Positions 1 through 8,172 of a stretch of DNA of 33,515 nt are shown here, one piece after another; position 1 is the stretch's first letter, and every line of letters begins with the position of its first letter. The stretch covers positions 1 through 33,515 of the forward strand of contig JABDBX010000017.1 of NCBI GenBank assembly GCA_013288445.1. The letters are read 5' to 3'. The notes under the pieces are model-generated. The model ran no database searches. It saw only the letters and a list, made by a program, of their open reading frames with translations, and had not been told where the DNA came from. A program made the position numbers and the translations under genes. The DNA comes from Bacteroidota bacterium (lineage in GTDB: Bacteria; Bacteroidota; Bacteroidia; Chitinophagales; Chitinophagaceae).

Positions 1-617
1 GCAAATGCAAAGATGAATGCCAGGACTTGCAGCTTGCTATGACCTAACAGAGGTGCCATTTCGGCAAAATTGAGCGTGCCGGTGGTGCCATAAAGCATGG
101 AGATACCAAACAGCAAAATACACGAAGCAAATGCCGATGACAGTATCATTTTCACTGCCGATTCGGAGGACTTTATTTTATGGAGATCGTAATTGCAGAG
201 TGCGGCAAGCGGTATAGTAGAAAGCTCCAGGCCCAGGTAGAACATAAGGAAATTGCCACTGGAGATCATAAAGTCCATACCTAATAGCGTAGAGAGAAGT
301 AGTATATAAAACTCCAGCAGGTGCTCATGGTTTTTAAGCCAGTCGAAGGCGGTAAGTGAAATTATGAACGCGCCGAGATTGAGTATGCTTTTTTCTAGGA
401 AAATAGTGGTATTGGTATGAAACATGCCACTGAATAGATTGCCTTCCACATTACCGAACAAACCCAAAACCAGGTTGGCAAACAGCAGGACGTTTATCAG
501 GTTCAGCAGGGTTGCATTCCCCTTTATGCCATCCCATATTTTCAGGAACAGCAGCAGGAAAATAATAAGCGTAAGGCTCATTTCGGATTTCATTATTATT
601 AAAAAGTCAGCGCCCAT
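1..617 (-). CDS. nuoN: NADH-quinone oxidoreductase subunit N, N-terminal part (runs off the window)
   Basis: The minus strand from an ATG at 617 translates without a stop to the window edge, giving about 205 residues starting MGADFLIIMKSEMSLTL. The sequence is highly hydrophobic with successive membrane helices, and contains the NuoN-like stretch LMFYLGLELSTIPLAALCNY, with a Glu in a transmembrane helix as expected for antiporter-like subunits of complex I. NuoN is one of the proton-pumping membrane-arm subunits (with NuoL and NuoM) of NADH:quinone oxidoreductase in the inner membrane. It lies downstream of nuoM on the same strand, as in most nuo operons, but a BRO-N gene separates the two. 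The C-terminal half is outside the window. Confidence 0.9.
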   Translation of the reverse strand, partial: MGADFLIIMKSEMSLTLIIFLLLFLKIWDGIKGNATLLNLINVLLFANLVLGLFGNVEGNLFSGMFHTNTTIFLEKSILNLGAFIISLTAFDWLKNHEHLLEFYILLLSTLLGMDFMISSGNFLMFYLGLELSTIPLAALCNYDLHKIKSSESAVKMILSSAFASCILLFGISMLYGTTGTLNFAEMAPLLGHSKLQVLAFIFAF

Positions 618-635
618 GTTTCGTTTTCTTAAAAG

Positions 636-725
636 TTATAATAACTTAATATTTTCGGCTTTGCCTGTTAGCTTTTTAGCATTTAAACTGCTAACAACCT
701 TTTTGCCCGTTTTTGCTTCAATTTC
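636..725 (-). pseudogene. Displaced C-terminal tail of the BRO-N gene, in another frame
   Basis: In the frame shifted relative to the upstream BRO-N gene, positions 725 to 636 read EIEAKTGKKVVSSLNAKKL and continue to a TAA stop after 29 residues. This resembles the usual ending of this family, where an IAGNAR-x-EIE-x-KTGKKVV type tail follows GGxIAGN. Only one base (726) separates the AAT codon of IAGN from the GAA codon of EIE, so roughly two residues are missing together with a frame change. A net loss of 3n+2 bases, or a sequencing error, would explain it. The tail ends 18 bp before the nuoN start. Confidence 0.7.
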
Positions 726-1458
726 TATTCCCAGCTATAGTTCCGCCCTGTTTTGCTATTACTTTGCTTTGCTCTAATGTTGCCGGTTTCTTTTCTTTAG
801 AAATTTCGGTTGTTGTAGCCTCAGCAAGCATGTTCAACACTAATTCCAGGTTGGTCATGTTGTCACGCAGGCTTTCCTTTTTAAGGTTTTTATGTTCTTT
901 GTATTGCTTTACCGTGTTGCCGCTCCATGCTTTTGTAATAATATCAGTAAGCATAGCAAATTCAAGCCCTTGCTTTACCCCACAAGCCTCCCATTCATCT
1001 GTAAGCTCTTTTCTTACTTCTATGCTTTTTAAACGCTGGTTTATCCATGCGGTGCTATATCCTTTTTCAAGGTAGTTTTTCATGGCCCTGTCGAAACTTA
1101 ATTCAGGGTTCTCTGTTTCTTCTATTCTTTCATACCCAACCTTAGCAAGCCATTGTTTAAAAGGTTCCGCCTTAGGTGATGGAATAGATTGGATCAGCCT
1201 CAACAGCTGTTCTGTATCAGCTACATCGGTCATCCTCATTTTGCCATCCATGGCTTGCATTTTCAAACCGTGACAGTTTGTCACGGTTTCATTTCCTTCT
1301 TTTTTCAGGCGCTCCTTTAATTTACGCCAATATGATGCTGAATCGATGCTTTCAGAAAGAACACCGACCACATCTACTATCGCAAAAAACCATTTCTCCT
1401 GTTCCGCATCCCAGTGGCTGCGTATTTTTTGTTGGTCGAATAGTTGAATATTGCTCAT
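718..1458 (-). CDS. BRO-N domain protein (DinD/antirepressor-like), C-terminus frameshifted
   Basis: The reading frame encodes 246 residues. The N-terminal ~110 residues look like a BRO-N domain (HWDAEQEKWFFAIVDVVGVL, then a LKMQAMDGKMRMTDVAD segment), a DNA-binding module of phage antirepressors and of DinD-like damage-inducible proteins. The C-terminal part has the family's usual ending style (NLELVLNMLAEATTTEIS, then GGTIAGN). After GGTIAGN the frame stops almost at once, whereas the adjacent frame carries the rest of the expected tail (separate entry), so the gene is probably frameshifted. It sits between nuoM (11 bp gap) and nuoN, on the same strand, so it should be co-transcribed with complex I genes. 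Family assignment is recognition from memory; a target or role in this cell is unknown. Confidence 0.75.
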   Translation of the reverse strand: MSNIQLFDQQKIRSHWDAEQEKWFFAIVDVVGVLSESIDSASYWRKLKERLKKEGNETVTNCHGLKMQAMDGKMRMTDVADTEQLLRLIQSIPSPKAEPFKQWLAKVGYERIEETENPELSFDRAMKNYLEKGYSTAWINQRLKSIEVRKELTDEWEACGVKQGLEFAMLTDIITKAWSGNTVKQYKEHKNLKKESLRDNMTNLELVLNMLAEATTTEISKEKKPATLEQSKVIAKQGGTIAGNRN

Positions 1459-1469
1459 TGTCTTACATT

Positions 1470-2975
1470 TTAATTCCCCGCAATACCCCTGGCTATATTA
1501 TCCATTATCAACTGAGTGTCCGGCGATACAAGGTTGAACAGCCAGAAAGGAGCAATGCCAATGGCCAATATACATACCAGTAGTGTTGTAGCTGCCAGCC
1601 GTTCGTTCCACGATGCATCTTTAAACGTGCGAAAATGCTCATTAGGTATAGGCCCCATCACAGACGAGCCTACTGCCCTGAGTATATACACCGCCGTAAC
1701 AACTATGGATGCACACGCCAGCACTGTCGCTACACGGTAGTACGTGCCGGGATTTTGCCATGCGCCAACAAAGACGGTCATCTCGGCCACAAAGCCACTG
1801 AGGCCAGGCAGGCCAAGTGAGCAAAGCCCGGCAATAACAAATACTGTGATAATGAACGGTATTGTTTTCAGAAGGCCGCCCAACTGTGCCACCATGCGGG
1901 TATGGGTACGCTCATAGATCATGCCTATAGCGCCGAAGAAAAGGGCAGTCATAAGCCCATGAGATACCATTTGCATCGCAGCCCCGGTGAGCGCCGTCTT
2001 GGTGAGCATACCTATACCAAACAGCACAAACCCGCAATGGCTTACCGATGAATATGCATTGATGTATTTAAGGTCCTTCTGCATAAGCGTAGCAAAGGCG
2101 CCGTAGATGATAGCAATGGTGGAAACCAGGATGATGATCCAGGAGTATTCGTGGGCGGCTTCCGGCATCAGGTAGGCGGCCACACGCAGGCAGCCATAGC
2201 CGCCAAGCTTCATGGATATGCCGGCAAGGAACATAGAGGCAGCAGTGGGCGCAGAAGAGTGCCCATCGGGCGCCCAGGTATGGAACGGAAAGATGGCAGT
2301 AAACACCCCAAACCCAACAAACATAAGCGGGAAAATAAACCTTTGCGCTTCAATAGGGATGTGCATGTGGGCTATCTTCAGCAGATCGAAGGTGTGCATA
2401 CCATTACCGGCATCGGTGTTGAAATAAAGACATAGGAGGCCGATAAGCACTAAGGCCGAGCCACCCATAAGCATCAGGGCGAGTTTCATAGCGCTGTATT
2501 CTTTGCGTCCGCTGCCCCATATACCAATAAGCAGGAACTTGGGGATAACGGCCACTTCGAGGAAGAAAAACATGGTGAACAGATCAAGCGAAATGAAGAA
2601 GCCATAGGCACCTACACTAAGCAAGAGAAGCAAAAAGAAGAATTCCTTGGTAAGCTTGGTCACATTCCACGAGATCAGGATGCCGGTAAACACCACAACG
2701 GCAGTGAGCATGATCATGGCTATGGATATGCCATCTGCCCCTACATAATACTCAATATTGAGGCCGCTGTACCAGCTATGGCGGCTTTGGTAGAGCATTT
2801 GTGCCGTGTTGCCGGCAGCCCGCTGCGAAATATAGTCGCACATAATAGCGCTGGCATAACCGAGCTGTGCCAGCGACCCTAAAAGTGATACCCACTTTAC
2901 CTGTGAGCCCGACTGGCATAGCATCACTACAACAGCAGTTATGAGCGGAATGATCAAGAGTATGGATAAGTTCAT
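1470..2975 (-). CDS. nuoM: NADH-quinone oxidoreductase subunit M
   Basis: This 501-residue polytopic membrane protein matches NuoM in length (E. coli about 509) and in signature segments: MFFFLEVAVIPKFLLIGIWG contains the conserved transmembrane Glu, and FPFHTWAPDGHSSAPTAAS followed by FLAGISMKLGGYG contains the conserved Lys of the antiporter-like channel. It pumps protons in the membrane arm of complex I. The ATG at 2975 directly precedes NLSILLIIPLI, a typical N-terminal helix. Upstream in the direction of transcription is polyprenyl diphosphate synthase rather than nuoL, with a 111 bp gap. That gap has a near-match to the Bacteroidota -7 box (TACCTTTC on the minus strand, about 3020-3027), so nuoM may head its own transcript. 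Downstream is the BRO-N gene and then nuoN. Confidence 0.95.
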   Translation of the reverse strand: MNLSILLIIPLITAVVVMLCQSGSQVKWVSLLGSLAQLGYASAIMCDYISQRAAGNTAQMLYQSRHSWYSGLNIEYYVGADGISIAMIMLTAVVVFTGILISWNVTKLTKEFFFLLLLLSVGAYGFFISLDLFTMFFFLEVAVIPKFLLIGIWGSGRKEYSAMKLALMLMGGSALVLIGLLCLYFNTDAGNGMHTFDLLKIAHMHIPIEAQRFIFPLMFVGFGVFTAIFPFHTWAPDGHSSAPTAASMFLAGISMKLGGYGCLRVAAYLMPEAAHEYSWIIILVSTIAIIYGAFATLMQKDLKYINAYSSVSHCGFVLFGIGMLTKTALTGAAMQMVSHGLMTALFFGAIGMIYERTHTRMVAQLGGLLKTIPFIITVFVIAGLCSLGLPGLSGFVAEMTVFVGAWQNPGTYYRVATVLACASIVVTAVYILRAVGSSVMGPIPNEHFRTFKDASWNERLAATTLLVCILAIGIAPFWLFNLVSPDTQLIMDNIARGIAGN

Positions 2976-3086
2976 TAATTCGGATTTTGATGTAGCGAGA
3001 CTGTATATTACACGAAATCGAAAGGTAAAATAATTTTTGATAATTCCGAAGCGGAAAGAATAATCATTTTAAGGCACGGCAAACCC

Positions 3087-4049
3087 CTAATACTTCCTAT
3101 CTATCACATAGTTCACCAACTCCTCCATTGCCGCACGGGCAGAACTGTCGGGGTAGGTACGTAACAATTCAAGGGCTTCTTGTCGGTATGCTTCCATTTT
3201 CTTTTGTGCATAGGCTATGCCGCCAGATTGCTGCACAAGGTTTATCACCTCATTCACTTTTGCCCGGTCTGTGCTGTTGTTCTTTACTATGTATATGATC
3301 TTGCGCTTGGTGGCGGCGTCCGTGTTTTGCAGGGTATATATGAGCGGCAGGGTCATTTTCTTTTCTTTTATGTCTATGCCGGTTGGCTTGCCTATATTGT
3401 CCTGGCCATAGTCGAAGAGATCGTCCTTTATCTGGAAGGCTATGCCCACCTTCTCTCCAAACAGGCGAAAACGTTCTGACACACTTTCATCAGCGCTTGC
3501 CGAATAAGCGCCTGCCGCACACGCCGAAGATAAAAGTGACGCAGTCTTAGCGCGGATGATCTCGAAGTAAATGTTCTCGTCTATATCCAGCTTCCGGGCT
3601 TTTTCCATTTGCAGCAGCTCCCCTTCACTCATCTCTTTTACCGCCCTCGATGTTATTTGCAGTATTTTGTAATCCCCGTTGTCTATGGACAGCAGTAAGC
3701 CTTTTGACAATAGGTAGTCGCCCACCAGCACCGCTATCTTATTTTTCCACAAAGCATTGATAGAGAAAAAATTTCTACGCTTCATGGAATTGTCCACCAC
3801 ATCGTCATGCACCAGGGTGGCTGTATGCAGCAACTCTATCAGCGCCGCTGCCCGGTAAGTTGCATCATTGATCTCGCCTGCTATTTTTGCCGACAGGAAC
3901 ACAAACATTGGCCGCATCTGCTTACCCTTCCGCTTGATAATGAAGCGCATGATACGGTCTAAGAGGTGATTGGTACTCTTCACGCTCTCGGTAAACTTTT
4001 TTTCAAACAACGATAGTTCCGTTCCTATTACTTTATTTACAAGTTCCAT
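3087..4049 (-). CDS. Polyprenyl (octaprenyl/heptaprenyl-type) diphosphate synthase
   Basis: From the ATG at 4049 the protein has 320 residues, the normal length for long-chain trans-prenyltransferases. The open frame continues upstream to 4217, but that extension (MTLFYQISKRSNTQK...) is low-complexity and not family-like, so I place the start at MELVNKVIGTELSLFEKKF. Both aspartate-rich motifs are visible: DDVVD at residues 82-86 and DDLFD at 209-213, plus the KGKQMRP segment near residue 41. The enzyme condenses isopentenyl diphosphate onto allylic diphosphates, probably to make the side chain of menaquinone, the quinone used by complex I. The exact chain length cannot be read from the sequence. 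It is divergently arranged with the OmpA-like gene at 4282. Confidence 0.9.
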   Translation of the reverse strand: MELVNKVIGTELSLFEKKFTESVKSTNHLLDRIMRFIIKRKGKQMRPMFVFLSAKIAGEINDATYRAAALIELLHTATLVHDDVVDNSMKRRNFFSINALWKNKIAVLVGDYLLSKGLLLSIDNGDYKILQITSRAVKEMSEGELLQMEKARKLDIDENIYFEIIRAKTASLLSSACAAGAYSASADESVSERFRLFGEKVGIAFQIKDDLFDYGQDNIGKPTGIDIKEKKMTLPLIYTLQNTDAATKRKIIYIVKNNSTDRAKVNEVINLVQQSGGIAYAQKKMEAYRQEALELLRTYPDSSARAAMEELVNYVIDRKY

Positions 4050-4198
4050 GAAGATGTTCCGGTACGTACAGGGTGTAAAAGTCGAAATAAGAATTTTAAT
4101 CGCGGCAATTTTTTTGTTGGCATAATCGTTGAAGCAATAAAACCGGGAAATACCTGTTATTTTATTGTTTGTTTTTTGAGTGTTTGACCTTTTGGAAA

Positions 4199-4232
4199 TT
4201 TGATAAAATAAAGTCAACGTTCATTACCTTTG
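4199..4232 (+). promoter_or_regulatory. Bacteroidota-type promoter for the OmpA-like gene
   Basis: A perfect -7 box TACCTTTG lies at 4225-4232, preceded by TTTG at 4199-4202 with a 22 bp spacer. This matches the TTTG...TAnnTTTG consensus of Bacteroidota primary sigma factors. The distance to the ATG at 4282 leaves a leader of about 40 bp. Confidence 0.6.
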
Positions 4233-4281
4233 TCAACGTATTTTACAATATTATTAAATATCAATGTAAATACACACGTCT

Positions 4282-6012
4282 ATGTTTAAAATAAGCACCT
4301 TTTTACTTACCGGTCTTTTTGCAGTTATGGCGCAGTCGCTTATAGCGCAGGAAAGCCCCGATAATACCAAAGCGGCAGCTACGCCGGCGCCTGTTCCCAC
4401 CACCTCTCTCCAGTGGTCAAACAGGGATATGACCTACCGGGGCAAAAACTATGACGTTTTAGACTCTTCTTACTATCCCAAGTTTCGCGCCAAACAATTT
4501 CACAAATACATAGACCACCAGGAAATATTTCCGCCAAAGCCCCGCAATATGTGGGAGGTTGGATTCGGCCTGGGATCTTACAATGTTATAGGCAATGTAC
4601 CCACGCTCATGTTTTGGCAGAAGCTGGGCGGCGGCCTTAATATTAATGTACGTAAGTCACTTGGTTATATTTTCTCCCTACGCGCCCAATACATCTATGG
4701 GGTGGGTTACAACCTGGACCGCCAGCCTACTACCAGCTATGACGCCCCTTATACCGACTTCGGTTATACACCACGTTACTATGCCACAAACCTTAACCCG
4801 GCAACCGAGGTTTACCGGGCCTCGAGAACAGAAACTTCCCAATTGAACCTGGACCTTATGTTCAATGCATACAACATTAACTTTCATCATGCCCGCAATT
4901 CCATGTCGTTCTTTGGTTATGCAGGCCTCGGGGGGCTGGCCTATAAAACCCGCATCAATGCCCTTGATGGCAATTATACACCCTACGATTTCGGCACTAT
5001 TGTAACTGACCCAAGCGCCAAAAGCAGTAAAATACGCAAGGAGTTACAGAAGGGGATGGACAAAACCTACGAGACTGCAGCAGATAATGGCGGGGGCGCC
5101 CACATACTGGACAATAAGACGCTAGATTTTGCACCCAGCATAGGCGCAGGTGTGCAATACAAGTTCAACAAAAAGTACAATATACAAGTAGAGAACCGCT
5201 ACACTTTCCCTGCCGATGGCTACTTAGACGGGTCGCGGTATGGCAAGCCATTGGGCAATACGGTTTCACAGGGCCGGTCGTCAGAAGCTATCAATTACTT
5301 CTCGGTGACCATTAATTACAATATACCGAATAAGAAGAAATCTGTTGAGCCACTCTACTGGATCAATCCTTTAGACCACGCCTACAGCGAGCTTTCTTAT
5401 CCCCGCCACATGATACTGCCTAACCCCGTATTACCGGATGAGGATGGCGATGGTATTACCGACCAGTTCGATAAATGTCCTAAGACTCCGGCAGGAGTGG
5501 CTGTGGATAGCCATGGCTGTCCGTTAGATACGGATGGCGACGGCGTACCCGACTATAAAGATAAACAGCTCATTACCCCTACGGAGTGCCAGCCGGTGGA
5601 TGCTGATGGCGTAGGCAAATGCCCATGCCCGGATGCCTGCAAGGAAATGAATACCAATAAGACCGCCTGTGGCACAATTGGGGCAGGCACACTGCTCTTC
5701 ACTGCCACTACCCACATAAGCACCGGAATGGAAGCCCAACTTGCCACACTTGCGGGGCAAATGCAGGCCAACCCAAGCTGCAAGGTGGTGATACTTGGCG
5801 GCGGCAGCGGTAGCAAAATAAAGGAACAGCACTCATGGGAGCATGTAAATGCAGTTATTGAGTACATGAGCGAAAAGAATAACATCAGCCGCGACCGTTT
5901 CATCTTCAAATATGGCGAAGCAGGTGATGAAAATATTGTTACCTACCGCTCGGCAAATGTGGATGAATCAGGGTCCTCAAACGTGCCGCCACCACACCCG
6001 GATATTAAGTAG
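4282..6012 (+). CDS. OmpA-like outer membrane protein with thrombospondin type 3 repeats
   Basis: The 576-residue protein begins with a signal peptide (MFKISTFLLTGLFAVMAQSLIAQ). Residues ~90-355 alternate aromatic and polar residues in the style of an outer-membrane beta barrel (YNVIGNVPTLMFWQKLGGG, INYFSVTINYNI). A calcium-binding type linker follows, with thrombospondin type 3 repeats (DEDGDGITDQFDKCPKTPAG, DTDGDGVPDYKD). The last ~130 residues occupy the place of the OmpA peptidoglycan-binding domain but are degenerate: VVILGGGSGSKIKEQHSWEH replaces the usual GxTDxxGxxxxNxxLSxxRA pattern. Two Cys-rich stretches (CPCPDACKEM) precede it. It probably sits in the outer membrane as a structural protein; firm anchoring to peptidoglycan is doubtful. 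It is a single-gene unit with its own promoter and terminator. Confidence 0.8.
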   Translation: MFKISTFLLTGLFAVMAQSLIAQESPDNTKAAATPAPVPTTSLQWSNRDMTYRGKNYDVLDSSYYPKFRAKQFHKYIDHQEIFPPKPRNMWEVGFGLGSYNVIGNVPTLMFWQKLGGGLNINVRKSLGYIFSLRAQYIYGVGYNLDRQPTTSYDAPYTDFGYTPRYYATNLNPATEVYRASRTETSQLNLDLMFNAYNINFHHARNSMSFFGYAGLGGLAYKTRINALDGNYTPYDFGTIVTDPSAKSSKIRKELQKGMDKTYETAADNGGGAHILDNKTLDFAPSIGAGVQYKFNKKYNIQVENRYTFPADGYLDGSRYGKPLGNTVSQGRSSEAINYFSVTINYNIPNKKKSVEPLYWINPLDHAYSELSYPRHMILPNPVLPDEDGDGITDQFDKCPKTPAGVAVDSHGCPLDTDGDGVPDYKDKQLITPTECQPVDADGVGKCPCPDACKEMNTNKTACGTIGAGTLLFTATTHISTGMEAQLATLAGQMQANPSCKVVILGGGSGSKIKEQHSWEHVNAVIEYMSEKNNISRDRFIFKYGEAGDENIVTYRSANVDESGSSNVPPPHPDIK

Positions 6013-6026
6013 TCGAAACATTGCCA

Positions 6027-6071
6027 TAAAAGCAAAGCGGCTGTCTCTGAAAGGCAGCCGCTTTGCTTTTA
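6027..6071. terminator. Strong hairpin terminator after the OmpA-like gene
   Basis: A 17 bp perfect inverted repeat (arms 6027-6043 and 6055-6071) is built on AAAAGCAAAGCGGCTG, with an 11-base loop. The arms carry A/T runs on both sides, so it can act in both directions. It starts 15 bp after the stop codon. Confidence 0.85.
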
Positions 6072-6106
6072 CAGGGTTTTCATTTTAATAGAAAAATCGA
6101 AGAACT

Positions 6107-6134
6107 GTCATGGTGAGCCCCGCCGAACCATGAC
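6107..6134. repeat. Short inverted repeat, REP-like
   Basis: GTCATGGT (6107-6114) pairs perfectly with ACCATGAC (6127-6134) around a 12-base loop. Similar GTCATGGTGAGC...ACCATGAC palindromes are common intergenic elements. It lies between the OmpA terminator and the terminator beside icd. Confidence 0.5.
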
Positions 6135-6222
6135 GTGCTGAAATTATGCTTGAAGCTAAATCGTAGCTATATAACACAAATTTATCCCTTGCGCGGTATA
6201 GCAGCAAGCGCTCTGAAAAGAC

Positions 6223-6267
6223 AAACCCGGGAAGTAGTAAGCGGTATGGCTTATACTTCCCGGGTTT
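6223..6267. terminator. icd: Hairpin terminator at the 3' end of icd
   Basis: AAACCCGGGAAGTA (6223-6236) pairs with TACTTCCCGGGTTT (6254-6267), 14 bp perfect, with further pairing inside the loop (GTAAGC/GCTTA). It lies 36 bp beyond the icd stop, between two convergent genes. The T run is stronger on the plus strand. Confidence 0.75.
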
Positions 6268-6302
6268 TTTCCGTCGTTTACACGCTATATTATCTCCGCC
6301 AC

Positions 6303-7529
6303 TTAGTTCAACTTCTTTTTCAGATTTTCGTCAAGGGCGTCCAAAAACTCTTCGGTGTAAAGATAATCCTTGCCGTGCGACACCTTATTGCCATGCACGC
6401 ATACAGCAAGGTCCTTGGTCATTTTGCCCGACTCTACTGTTTCTATGCACACCTGCTCTAGCGCATGTGAGAAGTTAATTAGTTCCTGGTTATTATCTAA
6501 TTTCCCCCGGAACGCAAGACCCCTTGTCCATGCAAAAATTGATGCAATAGGATTTGTGGAAGTCGGGTTGCCTTTCTGGTATTCGCGGTAATGGCGGGTT
6601 ACTGTGCCATGGGCGGCTTCGGCCTCCATCGTATTGCCGTCAGGCGTTATCAGTACGGAGGTCATCAAGCCGAGCGAGCCAAAACCCTGTGCTACCGTGT
6701 CGCTTTGTACATCGCCATCATAGTTTTTACAGGCCCATACAAAGTTGCCGTGCCATTTAAGCGCACTGGCCACCATATCGTCTATCAGGCGGTGTTCGTA
6801 CTCAATGTTGTTCTTCTCAAACTCACCCCTGAACTCATCCTGGTATATCTTCTCGAAAATATCCTTAAACCGGCCATCGTATTTTTTAAGGATTGTGTTT
6901 TTCGTAGAGAGGTACAGCGGCCACTTCTTCTGCAGCGCCATATTGAAGCAGGCCCTTGCGAAGCCCATAATGGATTCATCCGTGTTATACATAGCCAGCG
7001 CTACACCGTCGCCCTTGAAGTTATATACTTCATGCTCTATTGTTTCGCCGTTTTCTCCTTCAAATTTTATAGTTAGTTTCCCTTTGCCCTTTACCACAAA
7101 GTCTGTAGCGCGGTACTGGTCGCCAAAGGCATGGCGGCCTATGCATATTGGCGCAGTCCAGTTGGGCACTAAGCGCGGTATATTGCTCATTACTATCGGC
7201 TCGCGAAACACAGTTCCATCCAGTATGTTGCGTATAGTGCCATTGGGGCTCTTCCACATTTGTTTCAGGTTGAACTCTGTGACCCGTGCCTCATCGGGGG
7301 TTATGGTAGCACATTTTATACCAACGCCATATTGCCGTATTGCATTTGCCGAATCAATCGTTACCTGGTCGTTTGTTGCATCGCGGTGTTCTATACCCAG
7401 GTCGTAATACTTTATGTCAATATCAAGATAGGGAAGTATCAGTTTCTCTTTAATGTATTTCCAAATGATGCGGGTCATTTCATCCCCGTCCAGTTCCACA
7501 ACCGGGTTTGCTACTTTAATTTTAGCCAT
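6303..7529 (-). CDS. icd: NADP-dependent isocitrate dehydrogenase (eukaryote-like homodimeric type)
   Basis: The 408-residue protein resembles the homodimeric class that includes human IDH1/IDH2, not the E. coli-type enzyme. The substrate loop reads [13 protein letters not shown] with Arg at residue 132, the position equivalent to Arg132 of human IDH1. Other family segments are visible: [13 protein letters not shown] at residues 11-23, [19 protein letters not shown] for isocitrate and Mg binding, and [17 protein letters not shown] near the coenzyme site. It converts isocitrate to 2-oxoglutarate with NADP reduction in the cytoplasm (TCA cycle). The start ATG at 7529 is well placed, [16 protein letters not shown] being typical. 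It is a monocistronic unit with a -7 box at 7564-7571 and a terminator at 6223-6267. Confidence 0.95.
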   Translation of the reverse strand: MAKIKVANPVVELDGDEMTRIIWKYIKEKLILPYLDIDIKYYDLGIEHRDATNDQVTIDSANAIRQYGVGIKCATITPDEARVTEFNLKQMWKSPNGTIRNILDGTVFREPIVMSNIPRLVPNWTAPICIGRHAFGDQYRATDFVVKGKGKLTIKFEGENGETIEHEVYNFKGDGVALAMYNTDESIMGFARACFNMALQKKWPLYLSTKNTILKKYDGRFKDIFEKIYQDEFRGEFEKNNIEYEHRLIDDMVASALKWHGNFVWACKNYDGDVQSDTVAQGFGSLGLMTSVLITPDGNTMEAEAAHGTVTRHYREYQKGNPTSTNPIASIFAWTRGLAFRGKLDNNQELINFSHALEQVCIETVESGKMTKDLAVCVHGNKVSHGKDYLYTEEFLDALDENLKKKLN

Positions 7530-7563
7530 GTAGTGTATATTTAATAGTTTTAAAAAAGTCGCT

Positions 7564-7571
7564 CAAATGTA
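7564..7571 (-). promoter_or_regulatory. icd: -7 promoter box upstream of icd
   Basis: The minus strand reads TACATTTG, a perfect match to TAnnTTTG, 34 bp upstream of the icd start codon. No convincing TTTG -33 element was found at the expected distance, so only the -7 element is supported. Confidence 0.5.
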
Positions 7572-7667
7572 GCCGATTTATTTTAAGATTGGATAGGGGC
7601 GTTGCATCTTCGGGTCAATACGAATCGGGGGATGACAAACGGTGCCTTTTAAAACTATGAATTAATA

Positions 7668-7722
7668 GCCCCGCGCCTTTAGGCCGGGGGTAACAAAAGG
7701 CAGGATGGCTTTAGCCGAAATT
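7668..7722. repeat. Interspersed repeat family D, copy 1
   Basis: The segment starts with the imperfect palindrome CCCCGCGCCTTTAGGCCGGG and ends GGCTTTAGCCGAAATT. A related copy lies in opposite orientation at 33177-33229 (CCCCGGCCTAAAGG and AATTTCGGCTAAAGCC). No coding potential is seen in the 7530-7769 gap that holds it. Confidence 0.6.
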
Positions 7723-7769
7723 AAGACTGCGGTGGGGTATGGCGTGATTTTGATGTATTTGATTCAGCA

Positions 7770-8172
7770 TCATTCTTTTGTTTCTTTAGACAAAACCTGC
7801 TCTATTTCCATAATCAATTTCTTTGCCGGCTGTAGTAAAGCAACCACCTCATCCTTTTCAAACACAATAAAATCTTCATAATCTCCTTCATGCCTCAAGT
7901 CAAATATTACGGTATAAAAATCGCCTGACTTTTCACTGATAATACCTGGTTTAATAAAATGCAATCCAAACATCTGTTTAGTTCCTGCGTGGGTCTTTGA
8001 ATTTACCTCTTTGCTGAGAAGCAACGCACTTACCGCATAAAAGCATGCAGTAAAGCCTGTTAACTGCTGTAGTCCACAATTCATTTTCAATATGCAGATG
8101 GATTTCACCTAAAGTATCCTTTGCCCTGCTTATTTTATAAACTACTAGATTCCGCCTTTCTTCACTGTTCAT
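7770..8172 (-). pseudogene. HEPN-domain protein (toxin-like partner of MNT), frameshifted
   Basis: The start ATG at 8172 begins MNSEERRNLVVYKISRAKDT and runs to AVNRLY (residue 41, codon 8052-8050). It then goes out of frame. The expected HEPN continuation ACFYAVSALLLSKEV, then KTHAGTKQMFGLHF and FDLRHEGDYEDFIVFEKDEV, is found in another frame from 8048 to a stop at 7770. One extra base (8049) or two missing bases between TAC and GCA would restore a ~134-residue HEPN protein of the COG1895 type. It overlaps the upstream nucleotidyltransferase by ATGA. In such pairs HEPN is usually an RNase toxin and the nucleotidyltransferase its antitoxin. As read, the toxin would be inactive; a sequencing indel is the main alternative. 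Confidence 0.8.

Noticed and set aside
636-735. Programmed frameshift in the BRO-N gene
   Set aside because: No slippery heptamer or downstream structure is visible at the junction, and about two codons are missing; an indel is simpler.
4050-4217. N-terminal extension of the prenyl diphosphate synthase
   Set aside because: The 56 extra residues are low in family similarity, and the internal ATG at 4049 gives the normal length.
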